A DNA stretch of 64,000 bases from Balneola sp. (GCA_002694685.1 NZMW01000001.1:682001-746000), one strand, 5' to 3'. Numbered from the stretch's first letter, positions 53,454 through 63,248 are shown. Notes: generated from the sequence alone by a model not told the origin. Numbers and translations: made by a program.

Positions 53454-54281
53454 CTATGAACCACTAAAATTCGCATAAAAAATTCCTTCGTGATTCATAA
53501 AGGTGCCTTCTTTTTTGTTAAGGTCTAATCTTTCACCTTCAAAATTGGTAGCAGGAAATCCTAATTCATGAAAGATGCAGGCCGTAGCAGCAAAGTCCCA
53601 AATGCTCCCGCCTCCGGTTTCTTTTTTGGGATATTTAATCATACAAGCCGGACCGTTTTCCAATACCCGAATGCCATTCATCACGGAAGCGCCACCGGAC
53701 ATGACTTTGAACTCTTTTAATTCAAGATCATCAACATACTTTTGTATAAGAGCTTTTAACTCTGGTAAGCGAGGAGTGTCCTTTAGTTTCTTATCCGTTA
53801 CATAGGTTAAATAGTCGTTACTGTTCTTTATTTGCCATGAAGATCTGTTTTTAAATACCCCATTTCCTTTTGTAGCATGATATAAGGTATCTGTAACCGG
53901 ATCGTAAACTACGCCTATGCATGGAGTCCCATATTTTGCAATTAACGCGATGGAAACGGAGAAACCAGGTTCCTTATTTATAAAGTTTAGTGTTCCGTCA
54001 ATAGGGTCTATGCACCAGAAATAATCTTTCTCAAACCGACTCCCATCATCTTCGGTTTCTTCTGTAAGCAGTGCAATATTAAATTCTTCGCATTTTGGAA
54101 GCAGATGGGACAGTATGATATTTTCACATTCTTTGTCTATCGCAGTTACCACCTGAGAAGCATAGCTTTCCCCTCCTTCTTTTTCTTCAAAGGCGATCTC
54201 CTCATCTAAATACTTTTTGATGTGTTGTCCCGCGTCAAGAGCTGCTTTGATGGCGATATCAGTTAGGTGAATTAAATCCAT
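53454..54281 (-). CDS. Inositol-monophosphatase-family phosphatase (CysQ/SuhB-like)
   Basis: A 275-residue Mg-dependent, lithium-sensitive-type phosphatase. Metal-site motifs: LTEETEDDGSRFEKDYFWCIDPIDGTLNFI (shown in parts: Glu in TEET near residue 73, DPIDGT near 92) and GGGSIWDFAATACIFHELG near 225 with the second-site Asp. Candidate substrates are 3'-phosphoadenosine 5'-phosphate or inositol/sugar phosphates. It is 2 nt from the upstream APH-like kinase gene, forming a kinase-phosphatase pair. Confidence 0.82.
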   Translation of the reverse strand: MDLIHLTDIAIKAALDAGQHIKKYLDEEIAFEEKEGGESYASQVVTAIDKECENIILSHLLPKCEEFNIALLTEETEDDGSRFEKDYFWCIDPIDGTLNFINKEPGFSVSIALIAKYGTPCIGVVYDPVTDTLYHATKGNGVFKNRSSWQIKNSNDYLTYVTDKKLKDTPRLPELKALIQKYVDDLELKEFKVMSGGASVMNGIRVLENGPACMIKYPKKETGGGSIWDFAATACIFHELGFPATNFEGERLDLNKKEGTFMNHEGIFYANFSGS

Positions 54282-54283
54282 TG

Positions 54284-55231
54284 CTAAAGATTGTTGATTA
54301 CTTCTTTGGTTATTCGTTCGCTGTAGCTATTAATCTTCCAGTGACCCGGACTCCATCCTTTGAGAAAGCGATGAAAGTCTGCCCAGGCTACCCGATATAA
54401 TGAACGCCATTCCTGTTCCAATCCCTCATTTGGTTCTCCCAGTTCATGCTGTAAATACCCGAAATAAGTATCCAGAATTTGTACTTCTAAACGCTCGCAT
54501 TCATTTTCATTCAAGCAGCTTCCAATGAAATAGGCTACGTCTTTCATTCCACACCCGCCGCCCACATACTGAAAATCCACAGCGGCAACTTGTCCATCTT
54601 CGGCAAAACAGAAATTAGCCAGCTTGGCATCTCCGTGTACAAATGTTTTATAGGTGCAGTTATTTAATCTTGAATCAATACTAGAAGCAGCTTCTTTTAA
54701 TGCCTGATCATCCAGTTCAGCTAATTCCTGTGGCCGTGTTTCCAGGTGCCAGTAGGTGCCGGTTTCCCAAAGTCCGTCAGGCTTATGCCCGAGATAACTA
54801 GCGTGAAATTGGGCAAGCCACTGTAAGCATTTTGAAATTTCTTCCCAGCTGACCGACTGCTTTCGTAAGGGATATCCGGCTTCATCGAGATCCTCCAGTA
54901 CGATCAATACTTCATCCTCCCCTGTTTCAATTCCTAAGCAATGCGGCAGGCGTGCTTTACTTTGTGAATTATAGGTTTCGTACCAGGTCGTCTCCACCTG
55001 ATAGGATTTTAACTTTCGCTGGTGACCAATATCGGTATTCCAGCCACGGGGGTGTTCATTATTTCCGGATAGCTGTATATGCTTTGCGACAACATTTTTT
55101 GCCGGAGCATTCTCCAGCTCTATTCGCTTAATCTGCCCGTAACCGCTCCACAATTCTTGGATGGTTTCCTTTTCAGTAAAGGTAGAAGTTCCCGTGATGT
55201 TTGTAATAGCCGATCTGATGAAATCATTCAT
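54284..55231 (-). CDS. APH/CHK-like phosphotransferase
   Basis: A 315-residue small-molecule kinase of the aminoglycoside phosphotransferase/ecdysteroid-kinase-like fold. Catalytic loop [19 protein letters not shown] near residue 190 and metal motif [20 protein letters not shown] near 212 are canonical. The N-lobe shows [12 protein letters not shown], and [17 protein letters not shown] is the hinge. Substrate unknown. It is encoded 2 nt before the IMPase-family gene, suggesting joint action on a phosphorylated metabolite. Confidence 0.85.
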   Translation of the reverse strand: MNDFIRSAITNITGTSTFTEKETIQELWSGYGQIKRIELENAPAKNVVAKHIQLSGNNEHPRGWNTDIGHQRKLKSYQVETTWYETYNSQSKARLPHCLGIETGEDEVLIVLEDLDEAGYPLRKQSVSWEEISKCLQWLAQFHASYLGHKPDGLWETGTYWHLETRPQELAELDDQALKEAASSIDSRLNNCTYKTFVHGDAKLANFCFAEDGQVAAVDFQYVGGGCGMKDVAYFIGSCLNENECERLEVQILDTYFGYLQHELGEPNEGLEQEWRSLYRVAWADFHRFLKGWSPGHWKINSYSERITKEVINNL

Positions 55232-55303
55232 ATATCATAAAGATATGAAAACATGAGAAGCGTGTTCGGGGTATACTTATTTTTAATGGCTTGTCGAAAA
55301 AAA

Positions 55304-56125
55304 CTAACTACGTTCATCATCCATCGGGTTCTCCCCAAACTTAGCCGGCACCCAGTTCATTTCTGATATTGGCGGTCGTTCGTATTCCGGATGCTTACTC
55401 ACTTTTGGAAACTCAATCGGGTCAGGGGTTAAATCTTCATAGTCAATCTGGCCAAGCAAGTGAGAAATACAGTTTAGGCGAGCATGACGTTTTATATCTG
55501 CATTTACTACAAACCAGGGTGATTTTTTGGTATCAGTGTGTTCGAACATTTTGTCTTTAGCCCGGGAATAATCGACCCAGCGAGTTCTGGCTTCAATATC
55601 CATTGGACTTAACTTCCAACGCTTCATAGGGTCTTCATTCCTTGCGATGAAACGTTTCTTTTGTTCCTTATCACTAATGGAAAACCAGTATTTAATGAGG
55701 ATAATACCGGATCGCATAATCATCTCTTCGAACTTGGGGCAAGAGTGCAGGAATTCCTGATACTCTTCCTCACTGCAAAAACCCATCACTTTCTCTACAC
55801 CTGCCCGGTTGTACCAGCTTCGGTCGAATAGCACCATTTCTCCATCTGTTGGCAGCTGACTTATATACCGTTGGAAATACCACTGATTTTGTTCTTTTTC
55901 GGTCGGCTTCTGTAGGGCTACAACTCGTACAGTTCTGGGATTCAATGGCTCAGTAATTCTTTTTATAACGCCTCCTTTTCCGGCGGCATCACGTCCTTCA
56001 AAAACAACACAAACCTTGAGGCCCTTCTCTTTAATCCAATACTGTAGCTTAACTAACTCAGCCTGCAGCGAAGCTAATTCTGATTCGTAGACGTCATAAT
56101 TCAGCTTTCCATTTTCGTTATACAT
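55304..56125 (-). CDS. ppk2: Polyphosphate kinase 2
   Basis: A 273-residue PPK2. Walker A CVVFEGRDAAGKGGVIKRIT near residue 40, Walker B MVLFDRSWYNRAGVEKVMGF near 97, and lid residues in ARTRWVDYSRAKDKMFEHTD near 185. One-domain length and DRSWYNRAGVE mark a class I-type enzyme that uses polyphosphate to phosphorylate nucleoside diphosphates. It is divergent from the pseudouridine synthase gene. Confidence 0.93.
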   Translation of the reverse strand: MYNENGKLNYDVYESELASLQAELVKLQYWIKEKGLKVCVVFEGRDAAGKGGVIKRITEPLNPRTVRVVALQKPTEKEQNQWYFQRYISQLPTDGEMVLFDRSWYNRAGVEKVMGFCSEEEYQEFLHSCPKFEEMIMRSGIILIKYWFSISDKEQKKRFIARNEDPMKRWKLSPMDIEARTRWVDYSRAKDKMFEHTDTKKSPWFVVNADIKRHARLNCISHLLGQIDYEDLTPDPIEFPKVSKHPEYERPPISEMNWVPAKFGENPMDDERS

Positions 56126-56311
56126 ACTTCAATTATTAGTTGTGGGCCTGGAAATTTAGTGACGCCATAATCATGATTTTACCCATTAGTAACAAGCAGC
56201 AATAGCTGTCCGGTTTAGTAAAACTCCCTAAAGCGCATTTGTCAGGTCTATTATCAAAACTATGCTGATTTAAGTGCCTATTGAGAGAAAGAATCCTTAG
56301 TTTTGGTGTCT

Positions 56312-57004
56312 ATGAATACCACAAAAACTACTCCCAACATTCCCATTATTTTTGAAGACAATCATCTGTTGGTGATTGATAAACCGGCCGGAGTTCTTTC
56401 TCAGGAAGATCACACCGGCGATCCTGACGTTCTGAATCTTTGTAAGGCTTACATCAAAAAGGAATACAACAAACCCGGAAATGTTTATCTGGGCTTAGTC
56501 CACCGTCTCGACCGACCTGTAAGCGGTGTGATGGTGTTGGCAAAAACATCCAAAGCGGCTTCACGACTGTCCTATCAAATAAGAAAACGGACCATGAAGA
56601 AGACGTACTGGGCATTGGTACATGGGATGTCTCCGGTTTATGGTGAGCATGTCCATTTTCTGGATAAAGATAATCGCACGAACACTGTTAAAGCTTATAA
56701 ATCACCCAAGGGAAATGCGAAAGAGTCGAGACTAAACTTCATCACAATAAAGCAGAGCAAGAAGTTTAGTGTGGTTGAAGTTGATTTGATTACGGGGCGT
56801 CCTCACCAAATCAGGGTGCAGTTTGCCAAGGAAGGAAATCCACTTTGGGGAGATCATAAGTACGGCAATCCTGATAAAAACTTTGGGAAAGATATTGCGT
56901 TACGTGCCGTAAAATTAGAGCTCGAACATCCCACCAAAAAAGAACTCATGATTTTCAAAGCTCCCAAGCCAAGTGGTCAACCTTGGAATGTGTTTGAATA
57001 TTGA
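56312..57004 (+). CDS. RluA-family pseudouridine synthase
   Basis: About 230 residues from ATG 56312. Catalytic motif GLVHRLDRPVSGVMVLAKTS with Asp near residue 70; start IPIIFEDNHLLVIDKPAGVLSQ; end motif VEVDLITGRPHQIRVQFA. There is no S4 domain, so it is a short RluA/RluC-like or TruC-like enzyme modifying rRNA or tRNA. The in-frame TTG and GTG just upstream are not preferred. Confidence 0.93.
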   Translation: MNTTKTTPNIPIIFEDNHLLVIDKPAGVLSQEDHTGDPDVLNLCKAYIKKEYNKPGNVYLGLVHRLDRPVSGVMVLAKTSKAASRLSYQIRKRTMKKTYWALVHGMSPVYGEHVHFLDKDNRTNTVKAYKSPKGNAKESRLNFITIKQSKKFSVVEVDLITGRPHQIRVQFAKEGNPLWGDHKYGNPDKNFGKDIALRAVKLELEHPTKKELMIFKAPKPSGQPWNVFEY

Positions 57005-57026
57005 TCCCATTTCTTGAGCCAGATTT

Positions 57027-58895
57027 CTAAACCATCATATTCGCTGAAGAGCCTTTGCGATCTTTTCTATTCTCAAAGATAAGCTCATATTTGGTTCCTT
57101 TTAAGGGATGCGATTCAATTTTAATTTCTGACTTAATTTGTTCTGAATAAGTGAGTACTAAGGTAGCTCCCAAAGTGGGACTATTCTCCAATACAAACCC
57201 ATCCGGAAGCCCAACCCCATCATCCTGAATTAATAAATGGACTTCTTCTCCCTGCTGAATGAGATCGATTTCTATCGTCCCGTTCTTTCTGCCCTGAAAA
57301 GCATATTCATATGCATTTGAGACCAATTCATGGATAATTAAAGCCAGTGGAACCGCTTGATTAAGGTTCAGTTCCAGAAATGAAATATTCGTCTTTAGAG
57401 TTATATTTGTCTCTTTAGATTTTTTCTTCTGATCAATAAATTCGAGTAAATTACTAAGATACTCCTGGAAATTAATACCACCGAAATCTCCCAGTTTATA
57501 CAGGTCTTCATGAATCAATGCCATCGACTTAACACGCATATGATTCGAGAGCAATACTGATTTAGCCTGTACATTATCAGTCATAAATTCCTGCATCTGT
57601 AAAAATCCTGAAATAACAGCCAGGTTATTTTTTACCCGGTGATGAACTTCAGCCAGCAGCACTTCTTTCTCAGTCAATAATTTCTCTAGTTTCTTTTGAT
57701 AGTCTCGCTGAGCTTTAATGCTTTGGCTTGTTCCAACAAGGTATTTCTTTCCGTTTTTGTTAAAACATACGGCGTTGAATAAATGAGGTTCTTTCTCTCC
57801 GTCTTTCCGAATTAAATCGGCTTCAATGCCTCCCAGCGGCTCATCCTGACTCATCGTTTTTTTAATGTACTCTTCTACCCTTTCTACATCATCTCCACTA
57901 AAAAAATCAAGCGGACTCATTTTGGCGAACTCGTCGTCAGGATAACCATCTACTGAAGATTTACTTTCACGCCTTCTGATAAAATCTCCATTTTCGTCAT
58001 ACATGAAGAAATTTACAGGAAGAGAGTTAATGATGGATTCGGTAAATAATTTCTCCCTCATTACCTCCATCTCCGCCTCAACCCGCTCAGTGATATCTTT
58101 TGCAGTGATAAGCCATTTACCGTCTTTCTTTATGGCATTAATTTCTAAATGAAGCTCCTTATCGTCCAACAACAAAGAAGTCTCGGTCTCAAATTCGTCA
58201 ACTCCCTCCGTGTGATATTTCTGAAGTTGACCTACTAGCGGCCAGCCTCGGAACGCTGTAAGTGATTTTTCCTGGTCTTTACTATCTAAGTGTGATGAAA
58301 ATATTTTAACTCCGTTTTCGATACACTTATTTATTTTCAACGTTTCCGGATCAATAATGAGCATTAGATCTACGGAAGCCTTCAAAAATGTGGAAGTGGT
58401 TTCTAACTCAATATTCTTTTTTATGAGCTCTAACCGAACCTCAATTTCATTCGCTATCGTGTGCAATGCATTGAGTTGCATTTCCGAGAGCGTTTTAGGT
58501 TCCATACCAAGTACACAAATAGTACCAAGGTTTTGTTTATTTTTTTTGATGTTTACCCCGGCATAAAAACGAATTTTGGGGTCCTTCGCTACAAATTCAA
58601 ACTCCCTAAACCTTTCGTCTTTTGTAGCATCTTCAACCACCATGAATTTATCATTCTTGATCGTAGTGTGGCAAAAATTCATCTCCCTTGGAGATTCCTT
58701 TATATCATTGCCGTAGTTTGCCTTAGACCATGTTCTTTTGTCATCCAAAAAATTAATCTTGGCTATTGGTACTTCACAGATTTGGGCAGCAAGCTTCACT
58801 AAATTGTCAAATTCACGGGACTCTTCAGTATCTAAAATTTCGTATTCAAGTAAAGTTTCTAAACGCTGTTTTTCAGCAGAGTCGATAGCTGGCAT
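57027..58895 (-). CDS. GAF-PAS sensor histidine kinase (HisKA_2 type)
   Basis: A 622-residue soluble sensor kinase. GAF domain about residues 20-155 (PIAKINFLDDKRTWSKANYG, NLGTICVLGMEPKTLSE). Two PAS-like regions, about 165-275 and 285-400 (NSLPVNFFMYDENGDFIRR). The phosphoacceptor motif LLAEVHHRVKNNLAVISGFL (His near 417) is HisKA_2 type, and the ATPase domain has LIIHELVSNAYEYAF and LLIQDDGVGLPDG. No membrane helix and no receiver domain. It is an orphan, with no response regulator nearby. Confidence 0.9.
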   Translation of the reverse strand: MPAIDSAEKQRLETLLEYEILDTEESREFDNLVKLAAQICEVPIAKINFLDDKRTWSKANYGNDIKESPREMNFCHTTIKNDKFMVVEDATKDERFREFEFVAKDPKIRFYAGVNIKKNKQNLGTICVLGMEPKTLSEMQLNALHTIANEIEVRLELIKKNIELETTSTFLKASVDLMLIIDPETLKINKCIENGVKIFSSHLDSKDQEKSLTAFRGWPLVGQLQKYHTEGVDEFETETSLLLDDKELHLEINAIKKDGKWLITAKDITERVEAEMEVMREKLFTESIINSLPVNFFMYDENGDFIRRRESKSSVDGYPDDEFAKMSPLDFFSGDDVERVEEYIKKTMSQDEPLGGIEADLIRKDGEKEPHLFNAVCFNKNGKKYLVGTSQSIKAQRDYQKKLEKLLTEKEVLLAEVHHRVKNNLAVISGFLQMQEFMTDNVQAKSVLLSNHMRVKSMALIHEDLYKLGDFGGINFQEYLSNLLEFIDQKKKSKETNITLKTNISFLELNLNQAVPLALIIHELVSNAYEYAFQGRKNGTIEIDLIQQGEEVHLLIQDDGVGLPDGFVLENSPTLGATLVLTYSEQIKSEIKIESHPLKGTKYELIFENRKDRKGSSANMMV

Positions 58896-58975
58896 TATTA
58901 CTGATTCCTAAAAAATTAATCTCTTTTGAAGTGTTTTTATCGACAGTTAATGTAATTATATAAATGCTTGGTACA

Positions 58976-59836
58976 TTAATTTTCAAGATTTTCTAATTCC
59001 AGGTCTATCAAGATCGAATCCAGATATAACTCCATCGAATCTTGCAGGCTAACTAACTCAAGAGAATCCAGGAATACGGGCTGCTGCTGAAGCGTATCTG
59101 TAGTATCGGGCTTTGGTTCCGGTTTGGGCAGATACCGGATTCCACTTAACTGCTGCATATTTCGCAAGATCCATTCACTGCGTTTAACTACATATTCAGA
59201 TGCAGGAGTCGGCTCTATCCGCCATGGGTTTGGAAGCACCGTTGCCATTCTTGCCGCTTCTTTGGGAGTCAATTCGTCGGGTGCTTTTCCGTAATAGAAA
59301 TCAGCTCCTCTTGCTATTCCGTACTTAGCCGGACCAAATTCTGCGATATTTAGATACACCTCCAAAATGCGATCTTTGGTCCAAAAAACTTCCAGCAAAA
59401 CAGCAATCACGGCTTCGATGCCTTTTCTTAAATAGGTCTGCGCCGGGGAAAGGAAAAGGTTCTTAGCCACTTGTTGGGTAATGGTACTTGCTCCCCGTAT
59501 TCTTCCCGTTCTCTTCTTCTCATCCAGTGCTTTATCGATGGCAGCCAGATCTAAGCCCCAATGTTGCCTAAACCGCTGATCTTCTGAAGCTATAACCGCC
59601 AGTTTCATATAATCGGGAAGCTTTTCACCCTGAACCCATGTCTCCCTGAGGTTGTAGCGTTCTTGCTCCAACTCTTTCCAATTCTGCTGGAGCATAAATG
59701 AGGTAACCGGCGGGTTAATCCATCGAAGAGCAATGATCAACAAGCAAAACCAAAATGACCAGCCTAAGATCACCCCAAAGGTAATCTTGGTGTATTTAAA
59801 CCAATCAACTGATTTGAATTGCTGCTGTTCTTCCAT
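58976..59836 (-). CDS. mtgA: Monofunctional peptidoglycan glycosyltransferase
   Basis: A 286-residue GT51 enzyme with one N-terminal membrane anchor (about 15-38). Motifs in order: VIASEDQRFRQHWGLDLAAI with catalytic Glu near residue 92, RGASTITQQVAKNLFL near 120, KDRILEVYLNIAEFGPAKYG near 160, and PKEAARMATVLPNP near 197. A C-terminal tail of about 50 acidic, Leu/Asp-rich residues is longer than in E. coli MtgA. It polymerises lipid II. Confidence 0.93.
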   Translation of the reverse strand: MEEQQQFKSVDWFKYTKITFGVILGWSFWFCLLIIALRWINPPVTSFMLQQNWKELEQERYNLRETWVQGEKLPDYMKLAVIASEDQRFRQHWGLDLAAIDKALDEKKRTGRIRGASTITQQVAKNLFLSPAQTYLRKGIEAVIAVLLEVFWTKDRILEVYLNIAEFGPAKYGIARGADFYYGKAPDELTPKEAARMATVLPNPWRIEPTPASEYVVKRSEWILRNMQQLSGIRYLPKPEPKPDTTDTLQQQPVFLDSLELVSLQDSMELYLDSILIDLELENLEN

Positions 59837-59902
59837 AAACCAAATGTATCGTATTTAAGTACAGATACCATATTTGGCAGAATTTGTTTCTTTGAAAAGA
59901 CC

Positions 59903-59992
59903 TTGTCATCCTGAGAGTACTCTCGAAGGATCTGCAAAACGAAGAAATGGAAAAACCTTGTGAAGATGCTTCGGGTGTACCCTCAGCATGAC
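59903..59992. repeat. Dispersed intergenic dyad repeat (GTCATCCTGAG...CTCAGCATGAC type)
   Basis: The mtgA-rmuC gap (59837-60080) has no gene. It contains TTGTCATCCTGAG (59903-59915), TCGAAGGATCT (59923-59933), AAGATGCTTCG (59963-59973) and CTCAGCATGAC (59982-59992), the two halves being imperfect inverted copies. I recognise this pattern as a widespread intergenic palindromic repeat in Bacteroidota and other phyla. Only one copy was seen here. Confidence 0.6.
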
Positions 59993-60080
59993 TATATAAA
60001 ATAGATAGCCATGATAGACCTCATAATCTGAAATCTGTCATTCGTTGCGAGAAGGACGTCAATCCAGGTGAGCTAAAGCT

Positions 60081-61403
60081 TTAATCCTCGATAAGCTCTT
60101 GATCTTCTTCCATCCCATCCGGTAATTGTTTGGAAGTTTTAGCTCCAAGCTTTCGAATCATTTCGGCTTGACGGACTAGATTACCGGCACCCGTAGAAAG
60201 TCTTCCCATCGCTTCATCGTAGCTGTCTTGGGTTTGGCGAATCCGCTGACCGATATCATTCATGCTCTCCACAAATAGCACGAACTTATCATACAAAGCC
60301 CCGCCTCGTTTAGCGATTTCCATAGCGTTTTTATTTTGATACTCCTGCTTCCAAACACTGTCGATGGTGGCAAGCGTAGCAAGTAATGTAGATGGACTTA
60401 CAATCACGATATTTTTATCAAAAGCTTCGTAGTAAAGATTTGAATCGTGTTGTAAAGCAGCGCCAAATGCTGGTTCAATGGGTATAAACAGCAATACAAA
60501 ATCCGGACTTCTGTCGCCGTGAATATGCTGATAATTCTTTTCGCTAAGCCCTTTCACGTGGGTCCGGATAGAGTTGATGTGTTCTTTCAACGCTCGTTCC
60601 TGATCGGCTTCATCTTCCGCTGAGCTAAACTGTTCGTATGCTGTAAGAGAGACCTTGGAATCGATTACCAGGAACTTTTCATCCGGGAGGCGAACAACCA
60701 CATCGGGACGAATACGGCGACCATCATCCATCGTAACACTTTGCTCCACAAAATACTCCTCGTCTTTACGCAGACCCGATTTCTCAAGAATTCGCTGTAG
60801 AATCACCTCTCCCCAATTCCCCTGCGTTTTAGAATCTCCTTTAAGTGCTTTGGTCAGATTCTTGGCATCCTCACTCATGGTTTTATTGAGCTCTGCCATT
60901 TGTTTGATCTGTTCTTTTAGCGTAGCACGCTGGCGGTTTTCATCATCGTATGTCTCTTCCACTTTCTTCTTGAAAGCTTCAAGCTTTTCACCCAGCGGAT
61001 TCAGCAGCTGATCCATCTGCTCTTTGTTTTGCTTGGTGAATTTCTCGGACTTCTCTTCCAGAATTTTGTTGGCCAGGTTTTCGAACTGTGTTGTCAGTTG
61101 TTCCTGCATTTCGCCAAGTTCCTTCTTCTGCTCACTCAGTCGCTCCTGCAAATTCCGGTAGTCTGCGTTTCGCTCAGCCAGTTGTTTATCCAGCTCATTG
61201 GCTCGCTTTCGCTCCTGCTCCAGCTCTTCTTCTTTCTTTTGCTGAAGGCTATCCAGCTCAGCCTCTGCTTCCTGTAGCTGATCACTCAGATTCTGATTTC
61301 GCTCCTCCAGCCGTGAACTTTCTGATTTAGATTTGAAATGCGCGATGGCATATCCCGCGATTCCCCCGATAATGATTCCTGCTATGGCTAAAATGTATTC
61401 CAT
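60081..61403 (-). CDS. rmuC: DNA recombination protein RmuC
   Basis: A 440-residue protein: membrane anchor (IAGIIIGGIAGYAIAHF, residues about 6-22), long coiled coil about 25-200 rich in Glu, Lys and Gln, then the RmuC nuclease-like domain from about 195: GNWGEVILQRILEKSGL, RRIRPDVVVRLPDEKFLVIDSKVSLTAYE and PDFVLLFIPIEPAFGAAL. The D...DSK arrangement is PD-(D/E)xK-like. RmuC limits inversions at short repeats. Confidence 0.93.
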   Translation of the reverse strand: MEYILAIAGIIIGGIAGYAIAHFKSKSESSRLEERNQNLSDQLQEAEAELDSLQQKKEEELEQERKRANELDKQLAERNADYRNLQERLSEQKKELGEMQEQLTTQFENLANKILEEKSEKFTKQNKEQMDQLLNPLGEKLEAFKKKVEETYDDENRQRATLKEQIKQMAELNKTMSEDAKNLTKALKGDSKTQGNWGEVILQRILEKSGLRKDEEYFVEQSVTMDDGRRIRPDVVVRLPDEKFLVIDSKVSLTAYEQFSSAEDEADQERALKEHINSIRTHVKGLSEKNYQHIHGDRSPDFVLLFIPIEPAFGAALQHDSNLYYEAFDKNIVIVSPSTLLATLATIDSVWKQEYQNKNAMEIAKRGGALYDKFVLFVESMNDIGQRIRQTQDSYDEAMGRLSTGAGNLVRQAEMIRKLGAKTSKQLPDGMEEDQELIED

Positions 61404-61479
61404 GAAAAAATTTACTCTTAATTTCTTTTGTGTTTCGAAAGATACTAATGATAAGTGACAGGTTTTGTCACCTCAAACT

Positions 61480-62289
61480 TTAATTCTTATTCAAAATCAC
61501 ATTCATCTTTTCAACCAGCTCAAAATTCCTGTAAATCCAGCCGTGGCGCTGATTCTCCAGCACGTAATGTTCATCCCCTTCTTTTAAAAAATCGGTGAGT
61601 CTGATGGAGCGCTCGACGGGAAGCACTTCATCCTCTTCCGCATAAAAAATATAAACCGGTTCTTCTATTTGTTGGAGAGCTAAGTCGGTACGAAGTGGAT
61701 ATCGAACCAGGAAATCAGGCAGAAAACTAAACTGAGCATCTTTCATGTCAACCATGCTGTAGTATGGCGTCCACATAATCAGCATTTTTGGGTCATTTGC
61801 TGCTGCAACCTGTGCTGCCACCCCCGTTCCCAGAGAATAGCCCATCAGCACAATATCTTCTTCCCTATATTCGGATTCCATTTCATCAAAAATGAACTCC
61901 ATATCCCCAACCAGGTCTTCTTCATTCCAAAGCTCACCTGTACTTTTACCATATTCGCGATAATCCGGATAGAGGACATCATAACCGTTATTTAGAAACA
62001 GCTCGATTTTAGTTGGGTTTGTTCGATTGGAGCCTCGGTTACCATGAAAATAAATCACTAACCCTCTGGATGAATCTGCAAAAGCATGGATGGCATGGAT
62101 CCGAACGTCTTTTTCCGGTTCGAACCAGCGCTCCTCAAATTTAAAATTGTAGCTATAGCTTTCGTTAGTATCTAGCTGAGAAGGTCTGAAGATGATGGTG
62201 TTTTGGATCAGATAGAAATAGATACAGATACCCGTATAAGCTACTAGTATACCAACGGCTAAATAAGTGAGTAATTTGCGTTTCTTCAT
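61480..62289 (-). CDS. Membrane-anchored alpha/beta hydrolase (ABHD/S33-like)
   Basis: A 269-residue protein with an N-terminal anchor (LLTYLAVGILVAYTGICIYFYL). Hydrolase motifs: LVIYFHGNRGSNRTNP near residue 80, VLYPDYREYGKSTGEL near 105, nucleophile elbow VLMGYSLGTGVAAQ with Ser near 148, Asp in FYAEEDEVLPVERS and His in ENQRHGWIYR. Similar to the BEM46/ABHD13 family. Substrate unknown; probably acts on the periplasmic face. Confidence 0.85.
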   Translation of the reverse strand: MKKRKLLTYLAVGILVAYTGICIYFYLIQNTIIFRPSQLDTNESYSYNFKFEERWFEPEKDVRIHAIHAFADSSRGLVIYFHGNRGSNRTNPTKIELFLNNGYDVLYPDYREYGKSTGELWNEEDLVGDMEFIFDEMESEYREEDIVLMGYSLGTGVAAQVAAANDPKMLIMWTPYYSMVDMKDAQFSFLPDFLVRYPLRTDLALQQIEEPVYIFYAEEDEVLPVERSIRLTDFLKEGDEHYVLENQRHGWIYRNFELVEKMNVILNKN

Positions 62290-62330
62290 GTACCAACGAA
62301 CAATTTAGAAGTTTTTAAAGTTGTTAAGGT

Positions 62331-63248
62331 ATGATATCAAAAAAATTCGTGCTGCTGCTTTTTGAAAAATTCTTCAATGAGGATATTAAAGAACGTATCG
62401 AGATCGGTACGCTTTATGTCGCAAGTATTGGATTTGGTATTCATCTGATTGCTGTTTTTTTAAATATGAGCGGTGTAATATCAGCTCATAGCCAACTTCA
62501 GGGATTTCTTTCCAGTCCAATTTCAGCGCTTTATACACCCTTTTCTTTTATACTTTTTTATGAAGTATACCTGCTGATTTATTACTTACCTCGATCATTT
62601 TCAGTGTCAATTGCCAAGCAATATGAGATTGTATCCTTAATCTTGATACGCAGAATTTTTAAAGACATCTCCTATTTGGATTTCCAGAATATCGAACTGT
62701 TAAGTAGTGAAAACTTACCGCTTTTGTATGATCTCATCGGTTTTGTGGTGCTCTTTTTCCTCATATTTTTATTTAGATACCTACTGGTTAACAGAAAGAG
62801 TCATACCGTAACGCCCAATATTGAGGGGTTTATAGTATATAAAAAAGTACTCTGTATTCTACTGATTCCTGTATTTCTGTTTCTATCCATCTATAGCTTT
62901 ACACATTGGATTATTGAGCTCAATCAACTCAGTTTAGGATTGATCAATACCGTTAAAGATTTCAACAAAATATTCTACAACGAATTTTTCGTCGCCCTGA
63001 TTATTGTCGACGTCTTGATCTTAGTGGCTTCATTCAGATACACCGATCGTTACAGCCTGCTCATTCGAAATACGGGTTTTGTAGTGACTACAGTGCTTAT
63101 CCGGCTCTCCTTTTCTACGGATGGCTTGGCGAATATCCTATTACTCGTATCCGGTGTAGCATTTGGAGTAATCATCCTTTACCTCTATTCCCTGTATGAT
63201 AAAATTGATAAAGGAGAGAGTACTAAAGAAAGCTACGCATACTTATAA
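62331..63248 (+). CDS. Polytopic membrane protein of unknown function, next to blh
   Basis: A 305-residue hydrophobic protein that I cannot assign. About seven membrane segments: residues about 28-46, 56-84, 135-160, 176-198, 222-238, 250-264 and 267-285. The soluble loop at about 90-130 contains KQYEIVSLILIRRIFKDISYLDF, and the C-terminus is polar (DKIDKGESTKESYAYL). It precedes a Brp/Blh gene by 121 nt on the same strand, so a link with retinal or rhodopsin biology is possible but unproven. It is divergent from the hydrolase gene with a 41-nt gap. Confidence 0.7.
   Translation: MISKKFVLLLFEKFFNEDIKERIEIGTLYVASIGFGIHLIAVFLNMSGVISAHSQLQGFLSSPISALYTPFSFILFYEVYLLIYYLPRSFSVSIAKQYEIVSLILIRRIFKDISYLDFQNIELLSSENLPLLYDLIGFVVLFFLIFLFRYLLVNRKSHTVTPNIEGFIVYKKVLCILLIPVFLFLSIYSFTHWIIELNQLSLGLINTVKDFNKIFYNEFFVALIIVDVLILVASFRYTDRYSLLIRNTGFVVTTVLIRLSFSTDGLANILLLVSGVAFGVIILYLYSLYDKIDKGESTKESYAYL

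Noticed and set aside
60655-61011. 118-codon plus-strand frame opposite rmuC
   Set aside because: Ser/Arg-rich translation typical of an antisense shadow of coiled-coil codons; rmuC on the other strand is clear.
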